From positions 7,226,817 through 7,290,816 of the forward strand of contig NW_004955435.1 of NCBI RefSeq assembly GCF_000276665.1: a DNA stretch of 64,000 nt. Reading direction: 5' to 3'. Source of the stretch: Chinchilla lanigera (taxonomy: Eukaryota > Chordata > Mammalia > Rodentia > Chinchillidae). Of the stretch, positions 32,600 through 43,449 are shown one piece after another; position 1 is the stretch's first letter; each line of letters opens with the position of its first letter. The notes under the pieces were generated by a model, which was not told the origin of the DNA, ran no database searches, and saw only the letters and a program-made list of their open reading frames with translations. Both the position numbers and the translations under genes were made by a program.

Positions 32600-33420
32600 A
32601 CCATATAACTATACTTTTAATTTCCATGTATTTATCTTTTATTCTGTGAACTAACTGAAGTCACATATTAATTTTGGTGGCATTTTGAATTCCTTCAGTT
32701 TTTCTAAAAAATATTCATCTAGTTAATAAATAAAGACAGCTTTATTTCTTCTTTTCAGTTTGCTATGCAATGTATGATCTTTTTCTTCACCACATAACAT
32801 TTTCCAGTGTAATAGTGTCACTTGAACTACGTAGGTGCTGTCTTGCACTACCATATCACACAGTTTGGTAAAGTTGAACAAAAGTGATGACTATGTACTT
32901 TCTTGTATTGTTTCTGATGTAAGGAAGAAAGTTTGTCTTTTGGTATGAAGAGTAATGTTAGACGCTACTTTTCTACATTTGTTTTACCCAATGGAAAAGG
33001 TTGTATTTAATTCCCAGTTTAAAGAAAGTTTTATCTGAAATAGATTTTTTATCAAATGCTTTTTCTGCTTCTACTTAGATAATAACACAGGTTTCTTTAT
33101 TTGTAAAATATGACTATAGTGAATTACATTAATTGGGTTTTAAATATTGAACCAATTTAAAATTCTTCCACTATAAAGTACTGGATTATGAAGCAATATT
33201 CCTTTTATATATACTTATAATTAATTTACTGATATTTTATTAAAGAGTTTTTATCTATATCCATGAAACCTATTGGTTTGTATTTTACTTTTAATATATC
33301 AAATTTTTATTATTAAAGTTTTGGCCTCATAAGTATGAGTAGAGAAATGATTCCTCCTTTCTGTTTCCTTTATTCGTATCAGATCATATTTTCTTTTGTG
33401 ACTCCTTTTATTGAGTGATA
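32600..33420 (-). mobile_element. L1 ORF2 (reverse transcriptase region), minus strand
   Basis: The plus strand is the reverse complement of the L1 reverse transcriptase region. Landmarks: ATCAAATGCTTTTTCTGCTT, GTGAATTACATTAATTGGG, ATTTTATTAAAGAGTTTTTATC, CATGAAACCTATTGGTTTG and TTTTGGCCTCATAAGTATGA. The region to the left (32760-32990) fits the neighbouring ORF2 stretch. Strongly diverged, many indels, no intact frame. Confidence 0.68.
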
Positions 33421-35000
33421 AATATTGAACTGCCTTCCTAAAACAAGTCACAAAGAAGTCGGAGTTTGGGGGGATTTTTTTAAGTTTTTTTTTTTTGTTG
33501 TTTTTTTTTTTAGCTGCTTTAGCTGTGTAAAAACTGTTAGGATAACTGATTTTGTTTCTGACAGTGAATCAATTTTCCCTTTAGTTGATCAAGAAGCTTT
33601 TCTTCTATACAGGCTCTGTGAAGTGCTCCATGATCAATTTCCTATCCTTTGTCAACATATGTCAGAAATATTGGTTTCAGTTTTGGGTATCTGTCTGTAA
33701 GACTTATGCTGACAAGAACAATCATCTGTTATCCTCTACATTATATTTTCATCATTCAGCATACTAAGAACAGATTCACAAATCATGTTCCTATTACAAA
33801 AGTGTTTCACAGTATTTCTACTTTTAACATTAATGTTTTGCCAATATAAATTTGTATATTCTTTTTAAATACCTAAACTTGATTAATTACAGCTAGATTC
33901 AAAGATCACTAATCCTGTAGCAAAAAATTACTCTCACTATTCATTAACCTCTCCACTGGTAAGTACTGATGTCTTTTCTGTGAACATTTCCAAGTTTTAG
34001 TGAAATAATTTTTATCCTGGGATACGTACTGTGAATGTATAGAACAAGTTTTATGAGAAAAAAGGTTTTCCACTGAACAGAACTAAGCAAAATAAATACA
34101 GAGAACTTAAAAATATTTTGAAACTGCCATAAATCTTCACTTTAAGAAAGGAAGAAATCTAGTTCGGGTCTCAAGCCATCTTTTAAACAACTAACAATGA
34201 CGATTGACATTTAGGATAGTAACCAAGAATCTATTATCGTTACTGAAAGCACAAATAAATTTGGCAAAGCACAAAAGCTATTACTGAGCCCTTAATAATT
34301 CAGATATTCATTTCCATACACTGTAGCATAATACCCCAAAGAATAGTATGCAGTGCTTTCTATTTTATCAAAATAGCAGGTATGCATAGCAAAAAAAGTA
34401 CAGATAAATAGCAAGGCTTGTTCTTGTTCAACAAAGAATACTTACTCTCATAAGATTTGCTTGAGATTTATTGTTCGGTAAGTGAACTAAATTTTCAGTA
34501 AGTTACCTACATTTACGATATTTAAGCACTGACAAATTACCAGCATGTAGTTTTGCTAATCATAATGAACCAAAGTGAAAATAATAGTCACATTCCAATG
34601 TTTTATTTGTGGCCGGGGTGCATGACTTTGACACACTCAGAATTTTAATAAGTAAATATGATTTTAAGATCGATTATATGAAGAAATGAACGATATGTAT
34701 AATAATATATAATTATTCAGTGAAATATAAAGTTATGCTAATAAAACAATTTGAATGTATCATTTATGTTTACAGATCATGATACATTATGAGGAACTTG
34801 ATTTATGTACTTCATTACAACTGAGAAAAATCTATATTTTGCATTGATTGTATGAATAATGGACACAATTCTCCCTTAGAACTGCCTAAAATTACCAACC
34901 ATCTTTCAAAAAAAAAGCTTCCTTGCCCATTAAGATTACATAGCTTTTGTTTGAACAATCTTACATGCCTGTATCTGGTAATCTAAGCAACTACTTTGAA
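33421..35000. other. Intergenic DNA, nothing recognised
   Basis: 33475-33512 is a T-rich run. The adjacent frames at 33425-33849 have no family match. 33900-35000 is AT-rich without recognised features. Confidence 0.4.
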
Positions 35001-35024
35001 GATAATAGTATGCAATATAATTAC

Positions 35025-35095
35025 CACTGCTAGTTTCCTATTATCAAATTCTGTATCGTTTTTACTGTTTTTTGTTATTATTTTAAAAATAAAAA
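35025..35095 (+). mobile_element. Possible L1 3' end
   Basis: CTAGTTTCCTATTATCAAAT, then TCTGTATCGTTTTTACTG and TTATTTTAAAAATAAAAAAG, resembles the terminal L1 block at 6440-6540 but is short and diverged. Confidence 0.35.
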
Positions 35096-35280
35096 AGATT
35101 ATATAGCTTGTGAAAGTGTTTCTCTCTATCCATATTTAAACAATATTTTTTAATAATATGACATGGCTGAATCATTGTAGTTCTTGAAAAAGTTACACTA
35201 CTTTTCCCGAGGACATCATCTATAAAATGTACAGATCATTGTGTTACATTTACATTAAGGGGAATTCTCCCCTGGAAGTG

Positions 35281-35379
35281 GGCCATTTATTTATTTATTT
35301 TTATTTTAAAGATAAAAGGAGGGAAACATTAACAGACATACAACATTTTACAACATATCACAAGCACAGTACAGACAAT
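35281..35379 (-). mobile_element. L1 3' end running into the gap, minus strand
   Basis: The reverse complement nearly matches the L1 end at 6440-6540 over about 80 bases (only a few differences): GTCTGTACTGTGCTTGTGAT, TGTTGTAAAATGTTGTATG, CCTCCTTTTATCTTTAAAAT. The tail is TTTATTTATTTATTTTT on the plus strand. The 5' side of the element lies in the gap, so its length is unknown. Confidence 0.8.
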
Positions 35380-35848
35380 NNNNNNNNNNNNNNNNNNNNN
35401 NNNNNNNNNNNNNNNNNNNNNNNNNNNNNNNNNNNNNNNNNNNNNNNNNNNNNNNNNNNNNNNNNNNNNNNNNNNNNNNNNNNNNNNNNNNNNNNNNNNN
35501 NNNNNNNNNNNNNNNNNNNNNNNNNNNNNNNNNNNNNNNNNNNNNNNNNNNNNNNNNNNNNNNNNNNNNNNNNNNNNNNNNNNNNNNNNNNNNNNNNNNN
35601 NNNNNNNNNNNNNNNNNNNNNNNNNNNNNNNNNNNNNNNNNNNNNNNNNNNNNNNNNNNNNNNNNNNNNNNNNNNNNNNNNNNNNNNNNNNNNNNNNNNN
35701 NNNNNNNNNNNNNNNNNNNNNNNNNNNNNNNNNNNNNNNNNNNNNNNNNNNNNNNNNNNNNNNNNNNNNNNNNNNNNNNNNNNNNNNNNNNNNNNNNNNN
35801 NNNNNNNNNNNNNNNNNNNNNNNNNNNNNNNNNNNNNNNNNNNNNNNN
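35380..35848. other. Assembly gap (469 N)
   Basis: Run of N. It is entered from an L1 3' end on the minus strand and left in the middle of an ID SINE on the plus strand, so the missing sequence holds at least the rest of both. Open frames through the Ns are artefacts. Confidence 1.
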
Positions 35849-35902
35849 GGTCGTGAGTTTGGTTCCCGGTACCAGAGAAAAACCAAAAAAAAAAAAAAAA
35901 AA
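35849..35902 (+). mobile_element. ID-type SINE, 3' half after the gap
   Basis: GGTCGTGAGTTTGGTTCCCG, GTACCAGAGAAAAACC and a 20-base A tail. The 5' half (A box) is inside the gap. Confidence 0.88.
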
Positions 35903-38030
35903 TTTATGTAGAATGAAAAATCATGCTTCATTAAAACAGTTCTGATTAAGTCACTGATCTTATGACTGTCTTCAAAAATACGTGCTAGAAACTAAGTGAA
36001 AGTATGTCTTGGTTGTTTACATTTTTTTCAAATATTATTTACAATGGATATAAAAGTTCTTGCAAAGTCTCTTCCTGAGAGTTATTTTATATATCATTCC
36101 TAAATTTTGAATTGAATTTTAAAATGACACTATGGTGATGGTAACTTGCCCATAGAATCATGGCTTAGTGTGGAATCATGTAATGAATAGTCTAGGATGG
36201 ACTTGAGCATATCTGATGAAGTCTCCTGTTTTTGTGAAAAACATGTTGATTCTCTAATGGTAATACTCACTCCTAGTTGCCCCTGTCCCTTTATGTCCTA
36301 CCCTGCCTTTTCTGGTTTTGCCTCCTCTGCCTTCTAACGTCTCAAATTGTGATCAGCATCTGAAGTTGTGAATTGATACAGATTCTGGATAGTATTATCT
36401 CCCCTATTTAAAAAGGCTTAATTTAATATGGGCACCCCAGTGGACTGCTGGGACATCCCTTTTCCTGAGAGGCTTGATTTTTATGACAAGTTAGAACTAA
36501 TCTATTTCAGGTGTGCAGAGCTCTTTTCCCAAGCACATAGGTGCCATTTCTCAGATGACACAACAACTACTCTGAAAATTCATCTGGAAGACAATGTATT
36601 TCTAGCATTAACTCGATTCAGGAAAATGGCTCTGAAAATTAACACTCACCTCCTTAACCTTCCAGATCCTTTATTTTGCTGCATTTATTGGAATCCTGCT
36701 GCAACATCCACAGGTCTGAAGGCAGTCAATGACCTGAAGGGGAATTGAACACAGATGTGGGACTAATTTCTCTTCGTTTTTCTTTCTGTAGAATAAATTA
36801 ACACTTGCTCTTTCAAGAGGGAAAACTGTGGAGCAGAGGAAACCTTATCCACTGATTCTCCTTAAACTTACCAATTAGGTAAGTCACTTCTCCTATCCTA
36901 GGGTGGAAAGAGAAGAGGATAAGAGAAAGACCAATTATGGTACAATACTGTGTTCCCACCAGAGGGATGGGATATCAGAAAATGAGCAGAAGCTCTTCTT
37001 CCCTTAGAGCTTAGAATTATGATACAAGGGTGAGCAATACGAGTTACAGACAGGCAAATTTTCATTTTGATGTGAACTGCATTCTTTTTGTACAGCTGTC
37101 AGGTGTTCGTCAACCCTTATTCCACCAAGAATTTTATAATTATGAAATTAAGCATTTTTGACAGAATTGTTAACTTGGGAAATAAAGAATTTTTAAACAT
37201 TATGCCATGCTTCAAAGAAAGCTTATGGCATAAATGTAAAATATGCTCTTGACAAGATCAGGGAAGCAATAGAACACTGGAGTTTTTTCAGCTTAAGAGT
37301 CTAAAACATGAGTTTGTACTAGATGCATTTTAGATAGATAGCTGGAGAGAAAAGACAGAAATGTCTGTCAAGTACATATGTTATGAGAAAACTAAACTGA
37401 AGTAATTTTCCTGGAGTGAATTGATATTATACAGAATGTCTTACCAGAAATGATAAAACACTCAACTTGGATGATAACTATGGATACATTGCATTGACCA
37501 AGGCAGCACGCTGGGTAACTTCTACTGTCTAAAATACAAAAGAAACTAAAAATGTTTCTGTGGAAATTAGAAAAATCCTGTGTAAAACTGCTTAAAATTG
37601 GTTTGTCTATTGATTCAATCAATGTTTATTGAATACATCCTCCATGACAAGTACTAAGACAGGTATATTTGTTGTTACCTATAAAAAATTCCATTTTTAG
37701 TAGGACTGTAATATATGTTACATATTTTAAATAATTTAGAAAACATTAAAATGCAATTGGATGGAATTTATAATAATGACAATAATATAAATGGATTAAA
37801 TTTTAACCAATATTTATTTTATGAGACTAGAAACAGAATATAGTGTAATAGTGGGTTAAAACAAAATGAAGAGTAAATGTCTAGAACTTTACAGAGGGCA
37901 GAACCACCTAGAGAAATAACTGATAGACTTTCAGCATCCTTTCAACGGTTTATGCCCAACTTCATTGGATAATTTCCAGATTCACACTAAGTATGATTGA
38001 GATAGAATTATTATTATTTCCAATAATTCA
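35903..38030. other. Intergenic DNA, nothing recognised
   Basis: About 2.1 kb. A 106-codon frame at 36428-36748 lies in a less AT-rich block (36240-36760), but its translation matches no family I know, and the block has no splice or promoter signals I would trust. 37620-37690 vaguely resembles an ancient mammalian repeat ('aatgtttattgaatacatcc'). Confidence 0.35.
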
Positions 38031-38044
38031 AGATTGAAACTTTA

Positions 38045-38163
38045 GGGGCTGGGGATTTAGCTCAGTGGCACAACGCCTGTCTGGCAAGTGCAAGGTTGTT
38101 AGTTCGATTCCTGGTACCAGAAGAAAAACAAACAAACAAACAAACAAACAAAAAAAACTAAAA
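38045..38163 (+). mobile_element. ID-type SINE with AAAC-repeat tail
   Basis: ID body (GGGGCTGGGGATTTAGCTCA, GTCTGGCAAGTGCAAGG, TAGTTCGATTCCTGGTACC) followed by an (AAAC)n tail at about 38127-38150. Target duplication GATTGAAACTTTA / GACTGAAACCTTA at 38032-38044 and 38164-38176 (11 of 13 identical). Confidence 0.9.
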
Positions 38164-38176
38164 GACTGAAACCTTA

Positions 38177-38608
38177 GAAAAAGCGATCAATTACACACCA
38201 TGGAAAAAAAAATAACTGGAAGTGTGGAGAAACATCAAAAGAAGTTTTGATATAAAGAACACTATGAGATTAAGTGGTCCAGCAATGTCATATGACTTTA
38301 CTCTTCAAATTTCAGTTTTATGCACTCATTCAACACATATTTACCAGTGACCATAATCCTGAAAATGAATGCCAAATAAGATGTCAGCAGAAAATAAACT
38401 CAATACAGATGCCTTTGATTCCCCACAAAGTTACTAAAAACATTGTAAATAAAAAATATTTAAAATATTATGAATTAAAAATTCACTTAATTCACCTAAT
38501 CTACTGAACGTCATAGATAGCTTAGCCTAGCCTAATTTAAACATGCCTAGAACACTTAAATTAGCCTACAGTTGGACAAAGTCATCTAACACAATCTCCA
38601 TCTAATTA
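38177..38608. other. Intergenic DNA, nothing recognised
   Basis: AT-rich. The frame 38274-38507 has no family match. Confidence 0.4.
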
Positions 38609-38610
38609 TA

Positions 38611-38967
38611 TAGTAAATCCCTACAAACAAGTTCCATTCCAGGAGAATGCTCGTAAGCCGGATGCCTTTGTAAGTCTGACAAAGCGCGCCCTATACACAT
38701 GTGACACAAATGCACAATGTAGGTTGCCTTGTGCTTCCTAGGAGTCCCCGCCGCATCACCGCAGCTTTCCACCTGCTTCCGGACATCCGGGGCTCTGACT
38801 GAGCCCTGTGCTGCACACTGCCGCCCTGCGCAGGGAGCACACAGCCGCACAACCGCGACAGTGTCCGACAGGAACATTTGCTCACGTCTGCGAATGTTCA
38901 AGGTGCGAAGTCCATTCACATCTGTGAAAATTCACAACTGAAACGTCAGTAAGTCAGGGACTCGCTG
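38611..38967. mobile_element. CpG-rich DNA transposon (Tigger-like, non-autonomous)
   Basis: About 357 bp flanked by TA dinucleotides (38609-38610 and 38968-38969), with imperfect terminal inverted repeats: TAGTAAATCCCT at the left and CAGCGAGTCCCT read inward from the right (8 of 12). 'CTCGTAAGCCGGATGCCTTT' and 'GTAAGTCTGACAAAG' near the left and CACAACTGAAACGTCAGTAA near the right resemble the subterminal parts of Tigger-derived MITEs. The middle is unusually rich in CpG for this window. Overlapping frames on both strands are by-products of that composition. Confidence 0.55.
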
Positions 38968-38969
38968 TA

Positions 38970-39285
38970 AGGTGTTGAACATGTCGTTCACTTTACTGAA
39001 TACTGTGCCGAAAGAGAAAAACAGAACAGTTGTATGGCAGTGCTTTCATATCACTATAAAGCTGTAGAATGATTAGTTCAAAGCATTACAATATACACTT
39101 GAATACTATTAAATAGAGCAAATAAGTACACAAAGCAATAATAACAAACTATGATTACATTATGAAACAAAAGTCCCAGGTACTGTGAGAGGAAATTACA
39201 GAAAACATCATTTTTGCTGGGGATTCAGAAAATACTTTTGAGTGGAAAGAAGGTAAAGACAAAAGTTATTGAGTGGGAGTGTGCA
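38970..39285. other. Intergenic DNA, nothing recognised
   Basis: AT-rich, no recognised feature. Confidence 0.4.
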
Positions 39286-39289
39286 GGGG

Positions 39290-39425
39290 CACAGATTTAA
39301 TCAGCTGCTCATGAAAATATCGGTTGTCATGCAAATCATTGATCCCCTCAAATTAGCATCCATTTAATTATTCTAAGCAGGAAAGGGGCCTGTTTCAGTG
39401 TATGTTTCAGATTCATTTTTGCTCT
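39290..39425. promoter_or_regulatory. Candidate conserved non-coding element
   Basis: A compact block without repeat character. It contains an E-box CAGCTG (39302-39307), an octamer ATGCAAAT (39329-39336), ATTAGCAT (39352-39359) and a homeodomain-type TTTAATTATT (39363-39372). Such clusters of POU, homeodomain and bHLH sites are typical of vertebrate developmental enhancers in gene deserts. This is inferred from motif density only; conservation cannot be seen from one sequence. Confidence 0.25.
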
Positions 39426-40900
39426 AGGCGGAGAATGAACTTAAAACAGTGAGTGTAATGATATCACTTCATTTAATAAGCAATTGCATACATACGATTG
39501 CAACTGTTAAGATTTAGTGGCAGTGCTGTTGGAGAGAAGCGTGTGAAATTAGAAGGTTGGTTTGGTGGAATTACTGAGAGTTGTGTGGGATTAATTACAG
39601 AAGAGAGAAAAATCGTGACGATGATTCTTGGGTTTCTAGCTTGAACAAGCAATGGACATTTATGCCAATCACTGCATTTGAGAACTAAGGAGGGAAGGTA
39701 TTTTGAAGCAGAAAGAATCAACTATTAATCACTATGTTTAGACAATGAATTTTAAAGAAAAATAATATGAATGTATTCTGTATAAGAATATTCAACAGGT
39801 AGCAAGGTACACAGGTTTGGCACTCAAAGACAGATCTGATGTCCAAATGTACGAAGAATTGTAGGAGTTGAATATATACAGTAAAAATACTCAAGATTGA
39901 ACATAGAGAAAGTCTTATTAGCTTGAAGGAGAAAGAATCAGGAACAAAACCAAGAAAACTGGATTTCATAGAAAAAGATGTTTTTAACACTTATTTTCTG
40001 AAGTGTGAGCAGCCTTTCTTTCCCAAGAAACTCTTTGCAAAGGTAGAGGAAGTGATTAAGACTGCAATTGGAGGGCTTAGCCTTTAACAGAATGAGACCC
40101 TAACTCACTGGCAATAGGTTAAAATGAATGGGTACTTACATATACATGATACAGATTTATTGGTAGGAAAATAAACCATGAGAGGGCATTGGATTTTTGG
40201 CCTGCCAGGATCCCTGTGGTTTTGGCAGTGGCACTTCGAGGAGTTATCTTCCCCTACCCTGTGATTGGATTGTATTTTGCAGGTAACCACATCACCATAC
40301 ATGGCTGGTCATATTCATGGCCCAAATCTACAAGTGTAGTTATTGCTTAAACGTTTTGAAGACAAGTGTTCAGTTTACTCACCAAATTCTGCATCAGTCC
40401 ATGGCCAAACTTTCTGTTTCAATAAGTCACTGTTCTTCTCTCTCTCTTTTTTCTTATCCTCCATTTCAATATCTGATCTTTCTAAAGTCAAGACAAAGCT
40501 CTCCTACCTTTTGTGACTCTTGTATCTTCTTTTCCGAAGAAAGGGGTTACTGTTTGACAAATCTCACTTAGAATCTTACATTATGAATTCCCACTGAGCC
40601 ACACAGCCTCTAGAATTCACTAATAAATTAATCCAGATAAAAGCAACTACAGCCCATCCATCAAAGTTTTGTTCATGCCAATTTCAGACCTCGGAAGTCA
40701 TTAATGAGGCCCCAGATTCAAGGTCTGTGGCTCTCAATGGTAGAAGAATGCTTTAAAACTTTTTCTGATATAAGCAGCCTAAAATTATATTTTCTTCTCA
40801 TTTTTACTTTTTGCAAGCAAATGTGAAGGATCCAATTCAATATTGTCAAAATATAGCAATTTGTAAAATGTCTTTTTCTGTTATTTCATCATTTTAACAT
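39426..40900. other. Intergenic DNA, nothing recognised
   Basis: Two minus-strand frames (39473-39721 and 39718-39990) and short plus-strand frames show no family. No repeats recognised by eye. Confidence 0.4.
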
Positions 40901-40902
40901 TC

Positions 40903-40929
40903 AAAACCGTCTTTTAAAAAGACGGTTTT
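40903..40929. repeat. Perfect 13-bp palindrome
   Basis: AAAACCGTCTTTT, one A, then its exact reverse complement. It contains one CpG in each arm and is striking in AT-rich surroundings. Confidence 0.95.
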
Positions 40930-40931
40930 AC

Positions 40932-41045
40932 TACTATCTTTTTTATGCATTAGGAATTGAAGCACCCAAAAGTTAAGTAATTTGTTCAAAGTGTCCATCA
41001 TTTAAATCAATCAGGCTACTTTGAAATCGCTCAAGTCCTTATAAG
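40932..41045 (-). mobile_element. MIR-like SINE, minus strand
   Basis: GGAATTGAAGCACCCAAAAG, then TTAAGTAATTTGTTCAAAGT, is the reverse complement form of the MIR core (aactgaggcacagagaggttaagtaacttgcccaaggtc). Ancient and diverged. Confidence 0.5.
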
Positions 41046-42204
41046 GTAAATTACACAGTGTTCAGAAGGACAGTGGTTTTAAACTCCATTCACCCCCAAA
41101 CAATAACCTTGCATTTTGGTGCATATTCATGTTAGAATATCAATTTTAAATACTGGTAGATAGATGGAGATATAAAATGATGCAGCAGATGAATTTAATA
41201 AAACATGGGTTTATACCAGGTAAAAATCTTTTACCGGGTACAATTTGAACAAAGAAAAAGACCTTTCTCTCTGCTTCACCAACTATTGATGACTACCAAG
41301 AGGGTGCTTACATGTGAAATATAGTACACCAGATTTATTTTCTAAGTCACAGAAAAAATTGCACATTTTAATTAAGTTTAAGATGTCCACTAGGAACAAT
41401 AATATTATATGAGACATAGCCAACAGCATGTAAGAAACATGGAACTTAGCCATCGTAGCCATTACTACAGCTACTTCACTTTAAAAAGTGGAATGCATTA
41501 GGTTATAACACATTGATTTAGTTGTAGAACACTGTTACTTTTCATATTCTTTTAAATGGTATTAATTATAAATCTAAATAGATTAAGCAAATAGTGGTAT
41601 ATTATTAGTAGTAACAATAAAGATGTTACTCTACTATGATGTTTTTATATGCAGCAAATATGAGAACATATCTGTTAAAACAAATTTTAAACAAATGTTG
41701 AACAAATGCTAAAACAAATCTGTATTTTAAATACAGATTTAGGCTGATTTTTCAACCTAAACACTCATATATTCTAAGTTCCATTCATATGTTAAGCAAA
41801 TAAATAATGAAATTTTTGTATGTGCAGAAATTACAATATTGGGCTTGGAGAATTTGGTCCTCCCGACTTCAGATGAGGAAAAATATATTTTTCTGTTCTA
41901 AGTATACCTGTGTAACATTTCAAGCACTCTTAGGATTTAGAATACATTTAGACCACTTAAGACAGCAAAGACTGAACTAGTTATCATTTACTAATTTTCT
42001 CATTTCATCTCTTTTGATTACTTGTTGATTCCACAAAGAAAAAAGTACTGTAAGGACTGAAGCCTGGGCACGTTGCCTTTGCTCTGAACTCTGTTAGATT
42101 TCTTGGGGAAAATCAGACCCATAAAACAGTATTTCCATCTAGAGAAGTGAATACGCACATGTGTATGCAAGCATCAGAATGGGAAACAATTCACAGGAAG
42201 GAGA
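41046..42204. other. Intergenic DNA with one perfect palindrome
   Basis: AT-rich with no gene recognised. The palindrome at 41716-41740 is listed separately. Confidence 0.4.
41716..41740. repeat. Perfect 12-bp palindrome
   Basis: AAATCTGTATTT, one T, then its exact reverse complement AAATACAGATTT. Confidence 0.95.
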
Positions 42205-42890
42205 AGGTGTGGAAGAAGTTGGCAGATTAGGGACCTATAGGATTCGCCTGAATCTCCAAGAGACTGAACAAAACAAGGGTTTGGAGCTGTGGGGGAGCAA
42301 GGATGTCCCAAGAAAGCACTGATGTGCAACAGTAGAAAATCGAGGAAATATTAGAGTCCAGAGCTATAAGAGAAACCAGGAGCCCTGACTCAGAGTTGAG
42401 GGTAGCAAGGTCAACAGAGGAGAAGTTCTTCAAGACCCAGCAGCCTCCCTGGTAGTCCCCTGAGAGTGTGGGCAGGGAAAGGAACTGTGGCTTCGCTGTA
42501 AACTGAAGATCTCTGTGCAGTGGGGAGCGCCTTCCGCAATTCAGAGAAAAGCAGAAGATACCTCCACATACAAGGCTTGTTTGCCCTCGGGGAGAAGGGG
42601 ACCAGCTGTATGTGCATTCACCTGGGGGCTGAGTGTTAGCCCAGCACCAGCTTGGCCATTTCTCATGCCCAGGGCACGCTGGCCCAGGCTGTCCAGAGAT
42701 CTGCCCGGTGGTCTGCAGGTGAGCGGGCTTGTGGGTACCTTGGAGGGACAGGGGCTGCGTCCCCAGGAGCGCACATCGAGCCAACTCACTCGAATAGCGC
42801 CCTGACTCAGCGTGCACCGGTGGTCAAGAGGGGGCTCAAGCTCCGCCTCGGGGCCCTGTCTATGGATCTGTTTGACTGAGACCCAGAAGT
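42205..42890 (+). mobile_element. L1 5' UTR-like sequence, CpG-rich
   Basis: Begins GGAAGAAGTTGGCAGATTAG, then GATTCGCCTGAATCTCCAAG and AGACTGAACAAAACAAGG, which parallels the start of mammalian L1 5' UTRs (agatggcggactaggag ... gattcgtctg ... ctccaagagactgaacaaaa). From about 42430 it becomes G+C-rich, with roughly 15-20 CpGs before 42890. It would carry the L1 internal pol II promoter. No ORF1 follows; the sequence is cut by URR1-like repeats. The 196-codon minus-strand frame and others here are composition effects. Confidence 0.45.
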
Positions 42891-42894
42891 AGCA

Positions 42895-43108
42895 CACTTA
42901 ATGGCCCGCAGCATTCCTAGGGGCAGACAGCAGAGCAACAAGAGTAAAAGGTGGCAGACGGGAAGGAGCTTCTTTTACCCGCCCACACCATCTCCCTGCC
43001 CTCCTCTTGCACCAGCTCAGGATGTTTACAGAGTGAGGCCCACCCCCAGCCCCTTGCTGAGTGACTTAGTTAAACTTCTAAAGTTGACACAACGGACCAA
43101 CCGTAACA
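42895..43108 (+). mobile_element. URR1/hAT-like repeat, 5'-truncated
   Basis: Holds the 3' half of the element: GACAGCAGAGCAACAAGAG, CCATCTCCCTGCCCTCCTC, CAGCTCAGGATGTTTACAG, TTGCTGAGTGACTTAGTTAA, GTTGACACAACGGACCAACC. The 5' third is missing. Confidence 0.6.
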
Positions 43109-43109
43109 C

Positions 43110-43440
43110 CATCTTTCCAGTCTCTGGGACAAAGTATCCATGATACCTATGATTTCAAGAAAGAAACCTTCAGTTTGGCTCAGGTTGCAGAAGCTTCAGT
43201 CCGTGGGTTAAGTATAATCACTATGGCTGAAGGGTGTGGCGGAGTAAAGCTGCTCACTCTCCTTCAGCCAGGAAGCAGAACACAGGAGCGTGCCTGCAAG
43301 AGACTGTCCCTCCGCACTCAAGTCCCAGTGGCGCTCCTCCAGCCCAGTTTCACATCCAACACCGAGTCTAAGGTTCCCATAGTACACTCCCATCTCTGGG
43401 AATCTTAGCTAGGCAAGCTGACAAGATTAACTGGCACTAA
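43110..43440 (+). mobile_element. URR1/hAT-like repeat, second subfamily
   Basis: CAGTCTCTGGGACAAAGTAT, GCAGAAGCTTCAGTCCGTGG, CAGCCAGGAAGCAGAACAC and AAGCTGACAAGATTAACTGG follow the general order of the family (start, 'sticky' repeated centre, 'ctgaca..' end) but with different wording from the 21320 type. Tentative. Confidence 0.4.
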
Positions 43441-43449
43441 TAAAGGAAT

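Noticed and set aside
35227..35931. Two frames of about 200 codons on opposite strands
   Set aside because: Almost entirely run through the N gap, so they are artefacts.
36428..36748. 106-codon open frame
   Set aside because: Starts with ATG and looks protein-like in places, but no family match, promoter or splice signals; cannot be supported as a gene.
38127..38150. Regular short repeats considered as a CRISPR-like array
   Set aside because: It is a simple (AAAC)n SINE tail in a mammalian genome, without spacers.
38602..38941. Overlapping frames on both strands (105, 64 and 70 codons)
   Set aside because: They lie in the CpG-rich DNA transposon and mirror one another.
42227..42897. Frames of 196 and 118 codons on the minus strand and 96 on the plus strand
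   Set aside because: Overlapping frames in a G+C-rich L1 5'UTR-like block; few stops are expected there by composition.
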